DNA from: an uncultured Collinsella sp.
GTDB lineage: Bacteria; Actinomycetota; Coriobacteriia; Coriobacteriales; Coriobacteriaceae
Reading direction: 5' to 3'
Length of the DNA: 64,000 nt
Assembly (NCBI GenBank): GCA_959019945.1
Contig: CAUEQD010000009.1
Span: 32,035 to 96,034, forward strand
Positions 8,238 through 17,300 of this stretch are shown here, piece after piece. Position numbers and translations under genes: made by a program. The notes beneath the pieces are model-generated. The model worked only from the letters and a program-made list of their open reading frames with translations, was not told the DNA's origin and searched no databases. Every line of letters begins with the position of its first letter. Position 1 is the stretch's first letter.

Positions 8238-8634
8238 AGGCTGGATCGATGTTCATGCTGGCGACTAGGTCAATGTTGGTGCCGAGAAGATCTTCCAGCA
8301 CGATGTCGCCCATGCGGATGGGGGCGTTGACGACTAGGCCTCGGATGAGGGCCATGGCTTGGGCGTGGAGTGCCAGCGGGATGGCCTCAGCCGTGCGCAC
8401 AGGCAGCAGCGCCTCGTCGCCGCCGGATACGGCCACGGTGGTGGTGAGCACGCGCATGGGGCAGGTGAGTTCCTGATGTGCGAATTTGTCACCGCGCGGG
8501 CAACTGTCGCCGGTCACGGAGCGCACCTCTGCCACGGCGCCGTCTGCGTCACGCTCTACCTCTACGGTCAGAAGGCATTCGGATGGGCAGGTCGTGCAGT
8601 TGAACTTGAGCGTCTCGATCGCGTTCGTGCTCAT
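8236..8634 (-). CDS. DUF1667 family cysteine-rich protein
   Basis: Third gene of a leftward operon with two flavoproteins. This 132-residue protein has an N-terminal cluster of cysteines (CTTCPSEC, then CPRG, then CPMRVL), likely to bind an Fe-S centre or zinc. DUF1667 proteins are regularly encoded with GlpA-like and FAD/NAD-dependent oxidoreductases, for example in Thermotoga, so a role as small electron-transfer or assembly partner in anaerobic glycerol-3-phosphate oxidation is inferred. I start at ATG 8634 (MSTNAIETLK), four bases after the upstream stop. Confidence 0.85.
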   Translation of the reverse strand: MSTNAIETLKFNCTTCPSECLLTVEVERDADGAVAEVRSVTGDSCPRGDKFAHQELTCPMRVLTTTVAVSGGDEALLPVRTAEAIPLALHAQAMALIRGLVVNAPIRMGDIVLEDLLGTNIDLVASMNIDPA

Positions 8635-8638
8635 GGTT

Positions 8639-9991
8639 TTACGCCTCCTCAACGGGATCGACGGACAGGACAATTTCGCTAGCACCTAGGTCGAGTGCGC
8701 GCTGAATAACCTTTGCCGGTAGCGGGAAGCTTTCCATAACGCTCGGCTTAAACGCTCGGACCTTGCCGACGAACAGCTCTTCGCCGTTGGCCAGGATCCG
8801 TACGCGGGCGGTATCGACTGGTCGGCGCACGCGGAAGTTGAGCTTGGTGAGTGCCACGGCCGTAATGCGTCCCGGTAGCGCGTATCCCGCGATGCCGGCA
8901 GGGGAGACAGTGAGCTCGCAGTCCGGAACGGCGCCCGTGCCGGTCCCCAGCGCGTACGCCGCCGCAGCTGCGCCAGCCCTCTCGGACTCACACGTTACGT
9001 TGTCGGCCAGGTCGTGCACGTGCAGCACGTTGCCGCAGGCAAAGATGCCCGGCACGCCCGTCTGCAGGCTCTGGTCCACCACGGCGCCGCGCGTGCGCGG
9101 ATCAAGCTCAACGCCTGCGGCAACCGAAAGCTCGTTCTTGGGAATCAATCCCACCGAAAGCAGTAGCGTGTCACACGGAACAATGCGCTCGGTCCCCGGA
9201 ATGGGCGCCAGGCGCTCGTCGACTTGACTCACCTCGACGGCTTCCACGCGGTCGTGCCCAATCACGCGCGTGACGGTGGTGGACAGATGCAGCGGAATGC
9301 CAAAGTCGTCCAGGCAGTTCTTGACGTTGCGGCGCAGGCCGTTGGCGTATGGCATAAGCTCGTTCACGCCCTCGACGGAAATCCCCTCGAGCGTGCAGCG
9401 GCGGGCCATGATGAGCCCGATATCGCCCGAACCCAAAATGACGGCGCGCGAGCCGGGTTTGAGGTTCTCGATATTGATGTATCGCTGCGCCAAGCCGGCC
9501 GTAAACACGCCGGCGGGACGGCTACCGGGAATCTTGATCTCGCTGCGCGTGCGCTCTCGGCACCCCATAGCAAGGACGACCGCACGACCGGTGAGCTGCA
9601 GCATACCGGCGCGGCTCATGAGCGTGACGGTATGGACCGCGGTGTCTTCCGTAGGCTCGCCTGAATCAATCCCAATCACCATGCTATCCAGGTACAGCGC
9701 GATGTCGGTCGCGCGCACCTGGTCGATAAAGCGCTGCGCGTACTCGGGACCGGTAAGCTCCTGTTTAAAGTGCGACAGGCCAAAGCCGGGGTGGATGCAC
9801 TGGCGCAGGATGCCGCCCAGATGTTGCTCACGCTCCACGATAGCCACGCGCGCACCGGCCTTATGCGCGGCAAGCGCGGCTGCCATACCGGCGGGGCCTC
9901 CTCCGATGACGACCACGTCGAAGGCCTGCGTCGGCACGGCGTCCGCGGCGCCGTCGGTCGCGCTCGCTGCATTCACTTCAAAGCTCGCCAT
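8639..9991 (-). CDS. FAD/NAD(P)-dependent oxidoreductase (GlpB-like partner)
   Basis: A pyridine-nucleotide-disulfide-type flavoprotein. The N-terminal FAD site is VVVIGGGPAGMAAALAA (near residue 27) and the NAD site is RAVILGSGDIGLIMARR (near 190). A final FAD segment, GIFACGNVLHVHD, follows. It lies one base from the GlpA-like gene upstream and four bases from the DUF1667 gene downstream, so the three are one operon. Probably it passes electrons between the glycerol-3-phosphate dehydrogenase-like subunit and NAD(P). The substrate assignment is by analogy only. Confidence 0.87.
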   Translation of the reverse strand: MASFEVNAASATDGAADAVPTQAFDVVVIGGGPAGMAAALAAHKAGARVAIVEREQHLGGILRQCIHPGFGLSHFKQELTGPEYAQRFIDQVRATDIALYLDSMVIGIDSGEPTEDTAVHTVTLMSRAGMLQLTGRAVVLAMGCRERTRSEIKIPGSRPAGVFTAGLAQRYINIENLKPGSRAVILGSGDIGLIMARRCTLEGISVEGVNELMPYANGLRRNVKNCLDDFGIPLHLSTTVTRVIGHDRVEAVEVSQVDERLAPIPGTERIVPCDTLLLSVGLIPKNELSVAAGVELDPRTRGAVVDQSLQTGVPGIFACGNVLHVHDLADNVTCESERAGAAAAAYALGTGTGAVPDCELTVSPAGIAGYALPGRITAVALTKLNFRVRRPVDTARVRILANGEELFVGKVRAFKPSVMESFPLPAKVIQRALDLGASEIVLSVDPVEEA

Positions 9992-9992
9992 C

Positions 9993-11456
9993 CTAGCGCA
10001 CCCCCTTCAAAGGTCCCTCAACGAGCCACGAGCCAGTGTCCTCTAACAGCACCTCGCTGGGGTCGCAGCCCAACTCGCGGGCAAGGATCGCCACCACACG
10101 GCTCTGGCAAAAACCGCTCTGGCACCGACCCATGCCGGCACGGCAGCGTCGCTTGACGCCCTCGACCGAAACCGCGCCCGGACGGCGCCGAATCGCGGCC
10201 ACAATCTCGGCCTCGGGCACCGTCTCGCAGCGGCAGACTATCTGCCCCCACGCGGGGTCGAACTCAATGAGTTCTTCCTTGCGCGCAAGCGGCGCGCGGT
10301 CAAAGTCGTCCGGCGCGCGGCGAATCGGATCCCAATCGGCCCGTTCGCGCAAAGCAACGCCCGCCTCGCGCATCACGTGCTCCATGCGCTCGGCAATAGC
10401 CGGCGCGCTCGCCACGCCTGGCGACTGAATGCCCGCCGCCTGGAACAGGCCCGGCACCACGGCCGACTGCCCAATAAAGAAATCGTTGGTCCCCTTAATG
10501 ACCGGACGCCCGCCGGCAAACGCGCGCACCACGCGGCGTGTGTCCAGATCGGGAACCAGCTTGCGCGCTCCCGTCAGCAGCGCGTTCACATCGCTCGCAT
10601 AAGTCTGTGTGTCGCCCGGCTCGCGCACGGCAGCGGTCGCGGTGATCACGGTGTTGCCGTGTACGGTGCCCGTGACGATAACGCCCTTGGACACCGGCGT
10701 GGGCACGGGGTAGAGCGGCATGAGCGTGCGCGGCTCCTTGTCCAGTACCACAATGTTTCCCTGGCGCCAGACCATCTGGAACTCCTCGGCGCCGGCCATA
10801 TGCGAGATTTCTGCGGCACCGTTGCCCGCGGCGTTGATCAGATAGCGGCAGCGCACATCGCCGGCGGGCGTCACCAGCGTAAAGCGTGCGGTTCCGTCGG
10901 TTGCCTCGCCGCCAGCAACCTCAATCGCTTTCACCGGCGCGGAGCGCATATATGTTACGCCGTTGGCCACGGCGTTCTCCAGCGCGGCGATGGCGACTTC
11001 AAACGGATCGACAAAACCGGTCGAGGGGCACCACAGCGCGCACGTCGCCTTGGCACTCGCGCGCGGCTCCAGCTCGTGGATGCGCTCGGGGCCGATAATA
11101 GACAGCTCGGGCACGCCGTTGACCAGGCCGTTGCTACGTAGTTTCTCCAGGTGCGCATGGTCCTCATCGCTAAATCCCAGCACCATCGAGCCGGTTCGGC
11201 AAAACAAGAAACCCAGCTCTTGGGCCCAGGTGCCATACAGTTCGCAGCCGCGGGCGTTGACCTGCGCCTTTACGGTGCCCGGCGCCGGATCGTAGCCGGC
11301 GTGCACCAGGCCGCCGTTGGCCTTCGACGCGCCCAACGCAATATCGTTGGCCGCCTCGACCACGCAAATGGACAAGTCATACCGCGCGAGCTGTCGCGCG
11401 ATGGCGCATCCGGTGATGCCCGCGCCCACAATTGCGATATCAAACGTTTCTGCCAT
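9993..11456 (-). CDS. FAD-dependent glycerol-3-phosphate dehydrogenase-like oxidoreductase with C-terminal [2Fe-2S] (BFD-like) domain
   Basis: A DAO-family flavoprotein with the FAD-binding motif FDIAIVGAGITGCAIARQL at its N-terminus. The C-terminus carries a BFD-like four-cysteine module: CRCE near residue 413, then CRAGMGRCQSGFC. That domain order is seen in anaerobic GlpA-type enzymes; L-2-hydroxyglutarate oxidase-like proteins are an alternative. I chose ATG 11456 because GGAGG lies five bases upstream. It is the first gene of the leftward operon with the FAD/NAD oxidoreductase and DUF1667 protein, and a palindrome (11474-11488) sits just upstream. Confidence 0.85.
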   Translation of the reverse strand: MAETFDIAIVGAGITGCAIARQLARYDLSICVVEAANDIALGASKANGGLVHAGYDPAPGTVKAQVNARGCELYGTWAQELGFLFCRTGSMVLGFSDEDHAHLEKLRSNGLVNGVPELSIIGPERIHELEPRASAKATCALWCPSTGFVDPFEVAIAALENAVANGVTYMRSAPVKAIEVAGGEATDGTARFTLVTPAGDVRCRYLINAAGNGAAEISHMAGAEEFQMVWRQGNIVVLDKEPRTLMPLYPVPTPVSKGVIVTGTVHGNTVITATAAVREPGDTQTYASDVNALLTGARKLVPDLDTRRVVRAFAGGRPVIKGTNDFFIGQSAVVPGLFQAAGIQSPGVASAPAIAERMEHVMREAGVALRERADWDPIRRAPDDFDRAPLARKEELIEFDPAWGQIVCRCETVPEAEIVAAIRRRPGAVSVEGVKRRCRAGMGRCQSGFCQSRVVAILARELGCDPSEVLLEDTGSWLVEGPLKGVR

Positions 11457-11473
11457 GGTGCCTCCAAGACAAG

Positions 11474-11488
11474 TTGACAAGATGTCAA
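11474..11488 (-). promoter_or_regulatory. Palindromic operator candidate upstream of the flavoprotein operon
   Basis: The sequence TTGACAAGATGTCAA is a perfect 6-3-6 palindrome 18-32 bases upstream of the GlpA-like start. Reading leftward, a possible -10 (TAGGAT/GATAGT) lies just beyond it, so it would overlap the transcription start and suit a repressor. The binding protein is unknown. FNR/CRP-type sites have a TTGA-N6-TCAA form; here the gap is N7, so I do not assign it to that family. Confidence 0.4.
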
Positions 11489-11625
11489 TAGGACTATCCT
11501 ACGGTCTGCGCATCCCCAGCGCGGCGGCAATGCGGCGAACAGCCCCGCAACACCCGCCAACGGCAGAGGAGGGGAGACCCGGCACGGATGTCGACCTCGT
11601 CTGCCGACAGCTACGGCAACCGTTT

Positions 11626-11922
11626 GTCTCGATCTGTAACAGCTAGCTGATGATTTGGGTTCTAGATGTTACAGATCGAGACAAACCTTCCGGCGGGTTT
11701 TGAATGTCTCGATCTGTAACAGTAAGAGGGGTTTTGGGGCCCATGATGTTACAGATCGAGATTGAAGTCGGGGAGGGATCCCTGTGTCTCAATCTGTAAC
11801 AGCAAGATGGGAAATTTGGTCTCGGTCGTTATAGATCGAGACGTTTGCTCGGCGGCCTCCCTTTCGTCTCGATCTGTAACATCTAGACCCGAATTCCGCT
11901 CCTAACTGTTACAGATTGAGAT
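11626..11922. repeat. Array of eight 16-bp repeats in alternating orientation, period 80 bp
   Basis: The repeat GTCTCGATCTGTAACA occurs forward at 11626, 11706, 11786 and 11866, and inverted at 11667, 11747, 11827 and 11907. Both sets have an exact 80-bp period. Spacers inside each palindromic unit are 25 bases and between units 23 bases, and they differ in sequence. The first unit has longer arms (19 bp, 11623-11641 and 11667-11685); the third unit carries a few mismatches. No ORF is supported here. The flanking stretch 11489-11622 shows nothing I recognise. Confidence 0.85.
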
Positions 11923-12022
11923 GTTTGTGTCCGCGCCGGCCCCGCCCCTAGCCGTGGTCCCATATAAACAAACCCCGTGGTAAACTTGACCGGACTGTAA
12001 ATAATCCGAAAGGTACACCCCA

Positions 12023-12454
12023 ATGTCCAAGTACATCTCCGAGCTCATGTCGCCGCAGCTTATGGGCGTCGTCTATGCTTTCGTTGGCTTTATCATCGCC
12101 CTGTATGTGCTGTCGGTCGTCTATGTGTTCATCGACGCTCGCCGCCGCGGCGCCAGCGCCTACGTGGCATGGGGCTTCATCGCCCTCATCCCGTTTGTGG
12201 GTCTTATCGCCTACCTGGTCCTGCGCCCGCACTCCTACGCGGCCGACCGCGAGGAGCAGGAGCTGGACATGGCCCTGCGCGAGCGCCAGCTTGCCCAGTA
12301 CGGCACCTGCCCGCAGTGCGGCGCGCCCATCGAGAAGGACTTTGTGGTCTGCCCGGTGTGCGACACCCAGGTTCGCAACGTCTGCCCCAGCTGCCATCGC
12401 CCGCTCGATGCGCACTGGAAGGTCTGCCCCTACTGCCGAACTCGCATCCAGTAA
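12023..12454 (+). CDS. Small membrane protein with C-terminal zinc ribbons
   Basis: A 143-residue protein with two hydrophobic segments (about residues 11-36 and 48-67), similar in arrangement to the PLDc_N type membrane anchor. A charged linker is followed by CxxC pairs: CPQCGAP, CPVCD, CPSCHRP and CPYCRT, which suggest two zinc ribbons facing the cytoplasm. The function is not known. GAAAGG (12008-12013) precedes the ATG. It is probably monocistronic, with a GC-rich hairpin downstream at 12543-12573. Confidence 0.8.
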   Translation: MSKYISELMSPQLMGVVYAFVGFIIALYVLSVVYVFIDARRRGASAYVAWGFIALIPFVGLIAYLVLRPHSYAADREEQELDMALRERQLAQYGTCPQCGAPIEKDFVVCPVCDTQVRNVCPSCHRPLDAHWKVCPYCRTRIQ

Positions 12455-12542
12455 CGCATCCATCGCCGGGCCGGCCGCAAGCCCCGGGCGCCGCGCAACC
12501 CGCACGCGCCCACGCCCACACGATGAAGCATGCGTAGAAAAT

Positions 12543-12573
12543 CGCCCGCCGTGCCATTAAGGTGCGGCGGGCG
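12543..12573 (+). terminator. GC-rich hairpin after the zinc-ribbon gene
   Basis: A 9-bp perfect stem (CGCCCGCCG, 12543-12551, with 12565-12573) stands between this gene and the thrS promoter. There is no T-run, so it may be a weak or Rho-assisted terminator. Confidence 0.4.
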
Positions 12574-12574
12574 C

Positions 12575-12646
12575 TTGTATACCAAGGCAACCTGCCTATA
12601 ATGATGCAAGTCAAAAACGCCGAGCGCATCGCACGCACTTGCATCA
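12575..12646 (+). promoter_or_regulatory. thrS promoter with overlapping inverted repeat
   Basis: TTGTAT (12575-12580) and TATAAT (12597-12602) are 16 bases apart, a good sigma-70-type promoter. A 10-bp perfect inverted repeat (TGATGCAAGT 12602-12611, ACTTGCATCA 12637-12646) begins at the last base of the -10 box and spans the expected start site. It may be an operator or a leader hairpin. No T-box features (such as a TGGNACC antiterminator motif) are seen. Confidence 0.6.
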
Positions 12647-12672
12647 GGCATCCGAGAGGAGAAAACATACCC

Positions 12673-14436
<1,764 letters not shown>

Positions 14437-14459
14437 GGCAAACTTTACGACAATTAACA

Positions 14460-14494
14460 AAGGCGACCGTCCACAAAGGGCGGTCGCCTTTTTT
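14460..14494 (+). terminator. thrS terminator
   Basis: A 10-bp perfect stem (AAGGCGACCG with CGGTCGCCTT) and a run of six T form a classical intrinsic terminator 24 bases after the thrS stop. Confidence 0.9.
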
Positions 14495-14507
14495 ATGCCG
14501 AAATTAG

Positions 14508-14535
14508 AAAAGCCGCTGGTTGAGCGGCTTTTTTT
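14508..14535 (+). terminator. Second tandem terminator before the capsule promoter
   Basis: AAAAGCCGCT pairs with the sequence around AGCGGCTTTT across a 5-base loop, ending in seven T. Together with the preceding terminator it insulates the polysaccharide operon from thrS transcription. Confidence 0.85.
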
Positions 14536-14548
14536 GTTGCACAAAAAG

Positions 14549-14670
14549 GTACAGGTTTTTGTAGAGGGGTATGTAGATGTACCTACTAGCAGTACATTTT
14601 GCGTAATCTGGGCAAACGCTGATTAATTGCTCGTATAATGTCGTCTGTCGAAAGATACAAAAACCTGTAC
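14549..14670 (+). promoter_or_regulatory. Capsule operon promoter flanked by 15-bp inverted repeats (candidate invertible promoter)
   Basis: GTACAGGTTTTTGTA (14549-14563) is perfectly inverted at 14656-14670, and A-rich flanking bases extend the similarity. The 92-base interior contains TATAAT (14634-14639) pointing at the polysaccharide operon, with a weak -35 (TGGGCA, 14609-14614, 19-base spacing). Because the promoter lies between the repeats, only the right arm would be transcribed, so the repeat is better read as a DNA element than an RNA hairpin. No recombinase gene is present in the window. Confidence 0.55.
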
Positions 14671-14761
14671 TTTTGCGACTGCGCCTAACTGCGAGCGAGA
14701 AGCCTGTTCTAAACGCCCCTGCATTTGCGTACATCGCAAAGCCAAAAGAGGGGGCGAGAAC

Positions 14762-15352
14762 ATGGAACAGACGGCACGGCGCCAAGAGCAGCTGCCGGGC
14801 GCATTTAACGGCGCCACCACCAATAGCCAGCACGGCCGCGTCCGCTGGTATCTGGTCCACACCCCCAATGGAAAAGAGCGCGAGACCTGCGAAAAGGTCC
14901 GCTGCATTATCCCGCACAACCTTATGCAGGACGCTTTTGTGATGCAAAAGGAGTTCTGGTTTAAGCGGGACGGTGCATGGTCGCTCCAAACCAAACCCAT
15001 GTACAAGGAATATTTCTTCGTCGCCACGCACGATGCCGCCGCGCTCGACAGGGCTTTGGCCCAGTTGAGTTTTGGCTGTCGCATCGCCGGCAGTAGGGAG
15101 CGGGCGTACATGCCCATGCCGGACGATGCGCAGGATTGGTACCGCAGCGTGCTGGACGAAGACGGCGTGGTGCGCAACAGCGTTGCGCGCATCGAAGACG
15201 GCGTGCTGCACATAGAACAGGGCCCACTTGTGGGGCAAGAGGCCCGCGTGCACAAGATCGACCGTCGCAAGCGCTGGTGCCTGGTGGACGTAGGCGAAGG
15301 CGATTCCAGCTTTAGGGAAGTGCTTCCGCTCGACGTTCCCATCAAGACGTAA
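14762..15352 (+). CDS. NusG-family specialised antitermination factor (LoaP/UpxY-like)
   Basis: A 196-residue paralogue of NusG with an N-terminal NGN domain (RWYLVHTPNGKERETCEKVR from about residue 28, and YKEYFFVATHD) and a C-terminal KOW motif (GPLVGQEARVHKIDRRKRW near 157-175). Such paralogues (LoaP, UpxY, RfaH, TaA) bind RNA polymerase and keep it transcribing through long polysaccharide or metabolite operons. Being first gene of the 10-kb capsule operon fits that role exactly. ATG 14762 follows a G-rich but imperfect ribosome-binding site. Confidence 0.85.
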   Translation: MEQTARRQEQLPGAFNGATTNSQHGRVRWYLVHTPNGKERETCEKVRCIIPHNLMQDAFVMQKEFWFKRDGAWSLQTKPMYKEYFFVATHDAAALDRALAQLSFGCRIAGSRERAYMPMPDDAQDWYRSVLDEDGVVRNSVARIEDGVLHIEQGPLVGQEARVHKIDRRKRWCLVDVGEGDSSFREVLPLDVPIKT

Positions 15353-15398
15353 GGGAGACGTTGCACCGGCTGTTCGTTCGCATTTTTGAATTTACCGA

Positions 15399-16187
15399 TT
15401 GGGGGGGGTCCTGGAGGACAGGGCCGTACGTTGGATTTTGGCTGATAAAGAAGTAACAGAGAGCTGTGTGCCTGCGGGGGCGGCGCTTATCGCTCAGGCC
15501 ATGGACCGGCGCGAAGGCGCCGGCCGCTACAAGGCCATGCAATCCATCATGGAATGGGACCGCTCGCGACTGGCCTATAGGGCCGTGAAGCGCACGTTCG
15601 ACATCGTTTTCAGCGGTGCCGTGCTGGCCGTCATCGCCATCCCCAGCCTGGTTTTAGCAGCGGCCATCCGCATCGAGAGCGAGGGCAACCCCTTCTACAG
15701 CCAGATCCGCGTGGGCCAGACCCGCCCCGACGGCAGCCTGACCACCTTCCGCATGTGGAAGTTCCGCAGCATGTACAAGGACGCCGACGAGCGCCTCGCC
15801 GAGCTCAAGGAGCAGAACGAGATCGCCGGCGCCATGTTCAAGATGAAGGAGGATCCCCGCGTCACCAGGATCGGCAGGTTCATCCGCAAGCATTCCATCG
15901 ACGAGTTCCCGCAGTTCCTGAACGTGTTCCTGGGGCAGATGTCCGTGGTTGGGCCCAGGCCGCCGCTGCCGAATGAGGTGGCACAGTACACCGAGTACGA
16001 CCTGCAGCGCCTGGCCGTGAAGCCCGGGATTACGGGCTGGTGGCAGGTGACTGACCGAAACGACACCGACTTCGGCGGCATGGTCCGCCGTGATTTGGAG
16101 TACATCGCCAAGCGCGGCCCCATCACGGACTTGAAGATTGTTCTCCTCACGGTCGTTGAGGTCTTTACCGGTGGAGGTGCTTGCTAA
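15399..16187 (+). CDS. Undecaprenyl-phosphate sugar phosphotransferase (initiating transferase)
   Basis: A bacterial sugar transferase (WcaJ/WbaP C-terminal type) that moves a sugar-1-phosphate to undecaprenyl phosphate, the first step of repeat-unit synthesis. One membrane segment (FDIVFSGAVLAVIAIPSLVLA) precedes the catalytic domain with WKFRSMYKDAD, SIDEFPQFLNV, SVVGPRPPLP and KPGITGWWQV. The start is uncertain: TTG 15399 opens the frame but lacks a good ribosome-binding site; GTG 15468, ATG 15501 and ATG 15537 are alternatives. The eight-G tract at 15401-15408 lies at this uncertain end. Confidence 0.88.
   Translation: MGGVLEDRAVRWILADKEVTESCVPAGAALIAQAMDRREGAGRYKAMQSIMEWDRSRLAYRAVKRTFDIVFSGAVLAVIAIPSLVLAAAIRIESEGNPFYSQIRVGQTRPDGSLTTFRMWKFRSMYKDADERLAELKEQNEIAGAMFKMKEDPRVTRIGRFIRKHSIDEFPQFLNVFLGQMSVVGPRPPLPNEVAQYTEYDLQRLAVKPGITGWWQVTDRNDTDFGGMVRRDLEYIAKRGPITDLKIVLLTVVEVFTGGGAC
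15401..15408 (+). repeat. Poly-G tract (G8) at the 5' end of the sugar transferase gene
   Basis: Eight consecutive G sit directly after the first possible start codon (TTG 15399) and five bases before GGAGG. A change in tract length would alter the reading frame if translation starts at 15399, or the leader if it starts later. Confidence 0.6.
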
Positions 16188-17291
16188 ATGACTGAACCGG
16201 TTAGGGTGGCTCAGGTTGTTGGCAAGATGGTTGGTGGCGGCGTCGAAGCTGTCGTTATGAATTACTATCGTCACATCGATCGCGGTAAAGTGCAGTTTGA
16301 CTTTCTTGTTGATTCCGATTCGACGCTTGTTCCCCGTGACGAGATCGAATCGCTCGGTGGCAGGGTCTTTGAGATACCGCCCTATCAGCATGTAGCTGAA
16401 TACCAGCGAGAGCTTCAGCGTCTCTTTAAGCAAGAGGGCTGGAAGATTGTCCATAGTCACATCAACGCGCTTTCGGTCTTTCCTCTTCGTGCTGCGAAGA
16501 AGGCGGGTGTCCCCGTGCGTATCGCCCATAGCCACTCTACGAGTGGTAGGGGTGAGTATGCCAAGAATGCCCTGAAGGCCGTGCTGAAAACGCAATCAAA
16601 CCGGTATCCGACTCACCGTTTTGCATGTAGTAAATTCGCTGGTGAATGGTTATTTGGATCGAGTTCTCAATTTGTAGTCATGCGTAATGCTGTCGACTTG
16701 TCTGTTTTCGCGCCAGATGATGAGGATCGTCTAAGGACGCGGCGATCGCTTGGTGTTGCTGATGGACAGCTTCTAATTGGGCACATTGGTCGTTTTACAG
16801 AGCAGAAGAATCACTCATATTTGCTTAATATATTCGATCAGGTTTTAAAGATTCGTAATGATGCAGTTTTAGTTTTGGTTGGTTCTGGTCCGTTGGTTGA
16901 ACAGATAAAGGACCAAGCTGATTGTCTGGGGATTAGCCATTCTGTTCGGTTTTTGGGCACTAGAAGCGACGCAGCATCTTTATATCGAGCATTTGATGTT
17001 TTCTGCCTGCCGAGCCTGTATGAAGGCCTCCCAATGGTCGGAGTTGAATGCCAGGCATCGCATACACCCATTCTTGCGTCTGATACCGTTACCTCTGAGA
17101 CCGCTGTTACATCCATGATGCAATTTGAATCACTTTCTAGCTCCTGTATAAAGTGGGCCGAAAGACTTATTGAGTTGAGCACAGAGGTCTTCGCGCCTGG
17201 CGACGATGCCGGTTTGCAGGTATTTGAAATTAATGCTGCGGCCAGAGTGTTATTGGATTGTTATATGACCTATTTAGGTTCTGTTGATTAA
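16188..17291 (+). CDS. Glycosyltransferase family 4 (EpsF-like)
   Basis: A retaining GT-B glycosyltransferase that adds a sugar to the lipid-linked repeat unit at the membrane. The N-terminal half has VVGKMVGGGVEAVVMNYYRH and VHSHINALSVFPLRAAKKAG. The C-terminal nucleotide-sugar half has IGHIGRFTEQKNHSYLL and the EX7E-type motif LYEGLPMVGVE. It follows the sugar transferase directly. From here to about 25.2 kb the genes are visibly more AT-rich than the core genes, as expected for exchanged capsule genes. Sugar specificity cannot be predicted. Confidence 0.9.
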   Translation: MTEPVRVAQVVGKMVGGGVEAVVMNYYRHIDRGKVQFDFLVDSDSTLVPRDEIESLGGRVFEIPPYQHVAEYQRELQRLFKQEGWKIVHSHINALSVFPLRAAKKAGVPVRIAHSHSTSGRGEYAKNALKAVLKTQSNRYPTHRFACSKFAGEWLFGSSSQFVVMRNAVDLSVFAPDDEDRLRTRRSLGVADGQLLIGHIGRFTEQKNHSYLLNIFDQVLKIRNDAVLVLVGSGPLVEQIKDQADCLGISHSVRFLGTRSDAASLYRAFDVFCLPSLYEGLPMVGVECQASHTPILASDTVTSETAVTSMMQFESLSSSCIKWAERLIELSTEVFAPGDDAGLQVFEINAAARVLLDCYMTYLGSVD

Positions 17292-17300
17292 GGGGATAGC

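Noticed and set aside
11626..11922. CRISPR array
   Set aside because: Repeats are only 16 bp and alternate in orientation, spacers are 23-25 bp, and no cas gene is in the window.
14549..14670. The 15-bp inverted repeat as an RNA hairpin recognised by the NusG paralogue
   Set aside because: The only good -10 lies between the arms, so the left arm would not be in the operon transcript.
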